Part shown: one piece after another, positions 58,292 to 64,000 of the stretch
Layout: every line of letters begins with the position of its first letter
How positions within the stretch are numbered: the first letter of the stretch is position 1
Source of the DNA: Phanerochaete sordida
Lineage: Eukaryota > Basidiomycota > Agaricomycetes > Polyporales > Phanerochaetaceae
DNA: 64,000 nucleotides
Direction of reading: 5' to 3'
NCBI GenBank assembly: GCA_019973155.2
Contig: BPQB01000003.1
Coordinates: forward strand, 744,001 to 808,000
The notes under the pieces: generated by a model
Seen by the model: only the letters and a program-made list of their open reading frames with translations
What the model was told of the DNA's origin: nothing
The model's database searches: none
Position numbers and translations under genes: made by a program

Positions 58292-60189
58292 ATGTCTTCC
58301 TCTCGAGGTCAATCGAAGTCGAGTGGCAGCAGAGGTGGCCGAGCTAGAAGGTTCGGAGGAGATCCTCAACATGAAGACGAAGAGGTACCGACCGCACAAA
58401 ACCAGACCTCCGCTCCTTCATCTACGTCATGGTCGACCCGCAGGCTACCAGTCTCGGTGACCGGGATCCTTCCGCTGGCGGCATTTTGCATGCGGGCTTT
58501 CGCACAGGGCTTCAGGAAGCTATCATCACACGAGGCTTCTATTGAAGGACTCAAAGCATGGCTTTTGGAAGTTCCGGATGCCTTTATTCCGCGCCTGTTC
58601 TACACGATGAAGGACTGCGGGGTTTTCCCCAGCAACGATTTCATCGCAGCAGTGAGCAGCGTAACTTTTCCTCTGGATGTGTTGAACCTCAGAAGACCAT
58701 GCAGTATCTTCTCCGTGGGCCATCGATATCTTTGGATGGCGAGAATATGCCAGATGTGAGCAAGAACACAGTGACTGCCATTGCGCGCCGTGCTGTGGTT
58801 CGGGACCACCTACAAGAGCTTCATTTGAGAAATCTTGGTAAAATTCAAGACACGGCCTTTGCTGCAGTAGTGGAGAAGCTTCCGGCCCTCCGTGTTCTGG
58901 ATCTTGGGTATGTCACGGCCTGCCTTGAAATCCGGCTGATAACGATATTCCCTGCGTCCGTAGCGGATGCAACAAAGTCGGCGCAAAGGTCACTGAAGCC
59001 GTAGCGGCATCATGCCCTGCCTTACTAACTCTCAACGTCAACCACACATCCGTCCAACCTGTCCAGGTCGCCCCGGTTCTAAAGGCCTGCAAGTCGCTAC
59101 AGGTTTTGAAAGTCGCGGGGATATCGAGCTGGGTCAGCGACTTGTCGTTACCTCCGCGTTGCAACACTGACATCCTTATCAGACGGAGGCCAACGTCGCT
59201 AAGCTTTGGAGTGCGCTCGACGTGAAGAACGCCCCAGATTCTGAACCGCTTCGAATCCGGACCCTCAAGCTGAAGATGACTCCGATAACGGATCAGGTCC
59301 TCAACACCTTTCTCGAACTTTGCCCTGAGATACGTCGGTTGGACGTGTCGTTCACGGGAATCCGACGGCCAGCTGCTCTGTTGAGGACGACGACGCTTGA
59401 GAAGTTGTCTTTGACGTCCACTGCCGTTACCAGTGCCGATCTTCTCAAAGCTGGGGCTGGCATGGTTGAACTGAGGGCACTGTCGCTCGGTGCCCTCGGG
59501 CGCACAGGCGGATCTTCTATCGCTGTTGCGAACACCTCCGCCATGACTATGACCGATGACACGCTCAAGAAGCTAACGAACATAATGATGAGTTGCAAAT
59601 TCCTCCGTAGCATCAGTCTGGCGGGCAACACGAAGCTCGGCACTGTCACCGGCTTATCACTGACAGGGTTCGTACGTCATGTGGGCAGGAAATGCGAGGT
59701 AGGCAGCGAAGGTTGTCTCAGCATTGAACACGGAGCTTACTTGCGTTTAGGTCTTGAATTTGTCCGGAGTGACATCTCTTCGTTCATCTCATCTCGAAGG
59801 CCTCTTGGCTGACGACCTCGACGCGCCGGAATCCCCGCTACGAGTTCTCAATCTGAACAACACCGGGGTAGATGATGCCGCTGCTCCATACATTTCCACG
59901 TGCAAGTCCCTAGAGACTCTGGAAGTTGGGGGAACGAGATTCACAAGTAGGGCAGAAGCCTTTTCCTTGGCAACAGCACTGAGCCTGCGGCTTTGCTGTA
60001 CAGGTGACGGCCTCTTCGACATCCTCGACGGTTGTCCCGTGCTGCAACGGCTGGATCTGACCAGCTGCCGCGGCGTGCCCATTGCGCAACGACGCAGTTT
60101 TTTCGAGGTGCGTTGATCCGCGGTGCTCATGTCCTGTCTCAGACTAAGTCTAGCTGTATTCATAGGCGTACTACGAAGCCAGAGCTTAG
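58292..60189 (+). CDS. Leucine-rich-repeat (RNI-like) protein
   Basis: Protein of RNase-inhibitor-like LRR repeats, probably a protein-interaction scaffold. The first exon (MSSSRGQSKSSGSRGGRARR) is basic. A 43-nt intron near 58652-58694 joins it to KTMQYLLRGPSISLDGE. LRR units are evident: LQELHLRNLGKIQDTAF, LRVLDLGGCNKVGAKV, LLTLNVNHTS, IRRLDVSFTGIRR, LRVLNLNNTGVDD, LETLEVGGTRF and LQRLDLTSCRG. It ends SFFEAYYEARA. The repeat phrasing is like the Amn1/Rad7/F-box LRR class, but no F-box or catalytic domain was seen. Several short introns, with phases that preserve the repeats. Confidence 0.75.
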
Positions 60190-60823
60190 CACGAGCGGCG
60201 GCGGCGGCGACCACCGGGCTCCCATCAGTGCTAAGGATAACTAGGCAGGCTCTGGCACGCTGACCGGGCATGTAGAGATCATCCGAGTGCGCCGACACCA
60301 CGCAGCCTCATTTTAGGTGTCTCTAAACGTAAAGGAGCGTGTAGCAACAAGGTGGCAATCAGGAGGGAACGACACAGATTTGCTGATCGTGTAACATATA
60401 CCACAAGCCCACCATCAAGATACCTGTGCCGCGGGCAGGCGGGTGTGTCGACGTTGGCATGGGTGATACTTGCGTGAGATTGAGATAGAGGTCCAAAAGG
60501 AGAGTCTGGGCTGATTTCAGGCACGGAGGGGGAGGAGGAGGAAAATTGGGAGGATAGGTGTGGAAATTAGCTTAGGGTTTCCGCACCTAAATTACCGCAG
60601 GGTGATGAAATTTCCGGACGCCGTGCGCTTGCCTGCTTGGTGCCTTGCGCTGTGACCTGTCCTCGCTGCTTTCATTCCCTTCGTCGTCCCCGCCGTCTCT
60701 CCTTGCCTCACTCGTCTTTTCTGTCTGTCGTTTATGCTGGCATTGACACTGCACCCATCCTAATTCAGACCCGGAGTTATCTTTCATCCCCCCGCTCTTC
60801 CCCTCGTGCTTCGCCTCATCGCC
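60190..60823. other. Intergenic upstream of the LRR-RhoGEF-like gene
   Basis: 634 bp between tandem plus-strand genes. The part just before the ATG (60640-60823) is strongly pyrimidine-rich (CCTTCGTCGTCCCCGCCGTCTCTCC type), as in many fungal promoters and leaders. No gene or repeat recognised. Confidence 0.5.
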
Positions 60824-63800
60824 ATGCCCTCTCGACCCGACGTCCCTATTCCCGCTGCCTTGCTTGCCACACACGACCTGCATCTCTATGATGACGCGCA
60901 CGAAGCACCAATCTCGCCCTCGAGTGCGTACATCGTGGAGTCCCCCTCCGCGCCTCAGTCTGCGCACTCGCCTCAGACTGCCGCCCTGCCTGCCTCTCGT
61001 GCGCTTTCGCGAGAAGCCTCTGAAGATTACTCGTTCATCTCAGAGCCGAGCAATACCCAGTTCTCGGCTATGTCACCAAAGCTACCGCCGCTTCCAGACC
61101 CGTCGCAGTATCCCGACCCTTACCCATTCCGACCCCCGCGCTGGAATCACGGCATCTCTACGCCTACCCTGTCCTACGCAGATTCGTCATCTGAGTCCAC
61201 ACGGTCTTCAGCATACACAAGCTCAGCGAGATCGGGTGACTACGGCCATGTCCATGTGGCGCTAGGGCTTGATGAGTCCAATATGAGTCTGGGAATATCG
61301 GACGACGTCGCCAGGATCCTCGCACGCGAGTCTGGAACTTCTTCCTCTTCGCAGCGGACACGCACACCTTACGCAGAGGATAATCGGTGGTCGGACAGGT
61401 ACTCGCAAAGCGTACGCTCCAGGTCCTCATCTGTGGGCGGTAGGGGCGAGGCTGCTTCCGAGCTGGGGAGTCCCGGGTTACGGCAGGAGCCTAGCTTCGA
61501 CCAGGGCTGGGCATCAGTGGACGAGAGGGATGAGATGGGCCTCACTACGGACGACGAAACAGACGACGACGGCCTCATCGATGAGGACGATACTCCAGAG
61601 GACATGGAGGAAGAAGTCACCAGTGCCATGATGGTTGTGGAGGAAGGCCGTGGTATCATTGTGCGAGGAGGAGAGGGTCCAGTAGTGCAGCTCCAAGTCA
61701 ACGCAGGTGAGTCGACTGTCTCAACCCTAATTTCTTGAACCATGCCCATCGTTCCTGCTTTGCAGGTACTACGCACCTGTTGATAGGATCGTCAAGCACG
61801 CCCAATGCTGTGCCTGCTTTCCTGACGAATGTCATACCTCCAATCGCAACCACTTTACTTGCATTGGACATCTCCGCCAACTTCCTGGTTGCGCTGCCAC
61901 CTGTCCTTCAAGCATGCGTCTGCTTGGAGGAACTGAACATCGCGTCCAATCCTCTCCGCGCGCTTCCGGTCTTTCTGGCTGGGCTCACGTCCCTCCGGGT
62001 CCTCATTGCGGATTCAACTGGGATCAGTACCTTGCCTCCTGCGCTGGGCTCCCTGGAGAAGCTGCATACTCTAAGCATACGCCGCAACAAGATGAACTCT
62101 CTGCCTAGCTGGCTGTGCCTCTTGCCCGTCCTTGAGATCCTACTCGTCGATGGCAACCCGTTCCAGGGCCCGTGGAAGGCTTTGGTAGAGCCGTTGCTGG
62201 CCAAGGTGCCTATGACGCCGCTCTATCCTCCTTCTACTCCCATCTTCCCCGCATCTTCCCCCAGCATCTTCGACATACAGGGCACAGCCTCAGAGGACGT
62301 TGACGATGCAGCTGAGCCCTACCTGCAAGAGAGGAACCTCATGCATGCTGTCAACGAGGAAGAAGACACCATCATGCCAGCCCGTGCTCCTCCCATCGCG
62401 CGGTCTATCACGTCCCCTGTGGCAGGAATTCAAGAGGTCCAGGTCCCCCCGTCTCTCTCACGCACTCGCACGACGCCCAACAAAGCTTATTTCGATAAGT
62501 ATCGCGCACCGAGCAAGTCCGTGGTTGGCCCTCAGAGCGGCACGCCTGGATCCTCTGGTAAGGAGAATGGGGAACGCGAGTTGCGCAAGATGAAAAGTGC
62601 AGGGGAGCTTCGTCGTGGTCCCCTTGGGTCGTCCAGGGCTCCTCCTACTCCGGGATCGACGTCTCCCCAGCGTCCTACGGTGTCGCATTACACACCGTCT
62701 GCCTCGAGTTCTAATCTTCTCGCCACGATGTCTTCGCATGACAGTCAAGAGCTACCGAAGCGGTTTGCCAGTCTAGGCGTGTCAGCTGCGTTGTCGCCTG
62801 AAGGTATGCGCAGGAGGCCTGCCATAGATCCTACTGTCTGGGATGGCATACCCGCGGACAGAGGCGAACCCGGCGCTAAGGCTCTGCCTCCCGTGCCCAC
62901 AGACGTCGCGCCTGGCGCGCCACCGACGATGGGCTCGCACGTCTCCAAGCGAGACAGCCGCTACAACGACGAAGCGGCCACTCGAGGCAAGGAAGAGACC
63001 AAGTCGACGCGATGGGGTTTCCTGAAGAAGATGTCCATGGGGAAAATGCGGAGTGAGACGCCGACAGTGTCTCGGGCCTCTTCAGCAAATATCCGACCCC
63101 GACTGCACTCGACGTCAAGACCGGCAGCTATGGCCCGCTCGGTCTCGGCGGCGGCGCCGGACACCGGGAGAACTTCTGCCACTCCCCAGATCGACGTGCG
63201 GATATCTACGACAGGAGCCTTGTTGCAGGCGGGCCAGGGGAGGCTCTCACGGCAGCCAAGCGAAGAGCTCCTCAAGTCGCCGCCCATACCGACCATTCAC
63301 GAGATTGTACAGACCTCTCCTAGCGAGCCTACATTCAACGCGCCCCTCTCTCCTCCCCCTACCTCCCCCAACATGCTCGGCCTTCCCCAGCCCACTGCCC
63401 GTGCGGCGAAGCGCCGAAGCTTCTTGCCTATCGAAATGTCGCCTCTTCCCAGTCCCGCTGCGTCAAGTTTCTGCGGAGGATTTTCGGCTGACGACGAGCA
63501 TGATGTTCGCGTCAAGGTGGTACCAAGTCCCATCCAAACGCTCTCGATGGAGGCAGTCCAGCGTCGCGAGGAGGAGAAGGCGCGGGAAGCGCGTACACGT
63601 GCGCTCCGCTCCGTCATGGCGTACCTGCGCGACATGCACGACCTCGGCCTGACCCAGGTCAACACCATGAGCATGTACGGAGGCCCGCCGGAAATCCCCG
63701 GGGCAGGCACGAGATCTCGCCGTCCGACAGTTGTGGACAACAGTCGACTTCCTTCCGACAGCTCCATCGTGTCCCTGGCCTCCATTGGCGGCGCCTCGCA

Positions 63801-63959
63801 GCTCCGCTCCGCAGAGTCGAGGAACGCGCTCAGAAGTGGCAGTTCCGCCCAGACGAACAGCGTTGCCACCACGGACAGCAGCGGCTCCGGAGGCGGAGAA
63901 GAGCGCAAGTACAAGGATGACAAGGGAAAGCGCGCCAGGATCATGAGGGAGATAGTAGA
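60824..63959 (+). CDS. LRR protein, probable N-terminal part of an LRR-RhoGEF (3' end beyond window)
   Basis: Two exons are visible, 60824-61706 and 61766-63959, giving 1025 complete codons; the second ends at a consensus donor (gtatgt). Residues 1-290 are disordered and acidic (TTDDETDDDGLIDEDDT). A small LRR domain follows: LLALDISANFLVALPPVLQ, CLEELNIASNPLRALP, LHTLSIRRNKMNSLPSWL. A long Ser/Pro-rich region comes next, then a coiled helix (RREEEKAREARTRALRSVM). The last residues before the donor, KGKRARIMREIVE, look like the start of a Dbl-homology (RhoGEF) domain, whose first helix commonly reads IMREIVETERTYV. If so it would activate Rho/Cdc42 GTPases. The alternative is an LRR scaffold such as SOG2. 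Confidence 0.7.
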
Positions 63960-64000
63960 GTATGTCTGCTTATCACGCGTTAGCATACATTACTGACGTC

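Overview
This window looks like part of a nuclear chromosome of a basidiomycete fungus, most likely an agaricomycete (polypore or mushroom type). The coding sequence is GC-rich, genes are packed every 2-3 kb on both strands, and almost every gene is cut by introns of about 43-60 bp. The gene content is eukaryotic and fungal: an ITC1-type ISW2 subunit, DLT1, TVP23, a G1 cyclin and a QDE-1-type RNA polymerase. The genus cannot be fixed from sequence alone. Gene models were built by reading splice sites by hand. Where exon positions are given, the phases were checked and close on the reading frame.

Region by region: 1-11.2 kb holds a Sec7-domain Arf GEF (cut by the left edge), spliceosomal SmD2, ribosome-biogenesis NOP7/pescadillo and an RNA-silencing RNA-dependent RNA polymerase. 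At 11.56-12.86 kb lies a 1300-bp non-autonomous hAT-like transposon with perfect 21-bp terminal inverted repeats and an 8-bp target duplication. From 13.1 to 32.8 kb come polyubiquitin (five units), a WDR5/Swd3-type COMPASS WD40 protein, eIF3k, an AVT1-like vacuolar amino-acid transporter, ITC1, a large unrecognised basidiomycete protein, a Gfo/Idh/MocA sugar-acid reductase with micro-exons, and a Cln/Puc1-type G1 cyclin. A 3.45-kb gene-poor stretch follows.

From 36.3 to 64 kb are a 4E-T-like eIF4E-binding protein, LYRM2, UTP23, EMC7, a small conserved-looking unknown, a secreted CAP/PR-1 protein, DLT1, a GST-like protein, a doubtful small gene, a BTB protein, a dual-specificity phosphatase, TVP23, an unknown multipass membrane protein, an LRR protein, and an LRR protein running into the right edge that probably continues as a RhoGEF.

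There is no gene cluster acting as a single pathway. Most genes are housekeeping genes for translation and ribosome assembly (NOP7, UTP23, eIF3k, 4E-T-like), splicing (SmD2), chromatin (WDR5, ITC1), and membrane traffic or ER/Golgi function (Sec7 GEF, EMC7, TVP23). They are often arranged as divergent pairs sharing 110-350 bp of upstream DNA. The most noteworthy items are the hAT-like element beside the RNA-silencing polymerase, the 6- and 8-nt micro-exons, two GC-AG introns flanking one shared promoter, and a BTB gene whose last intron can be read through in frame to add a hydrophobic tail.
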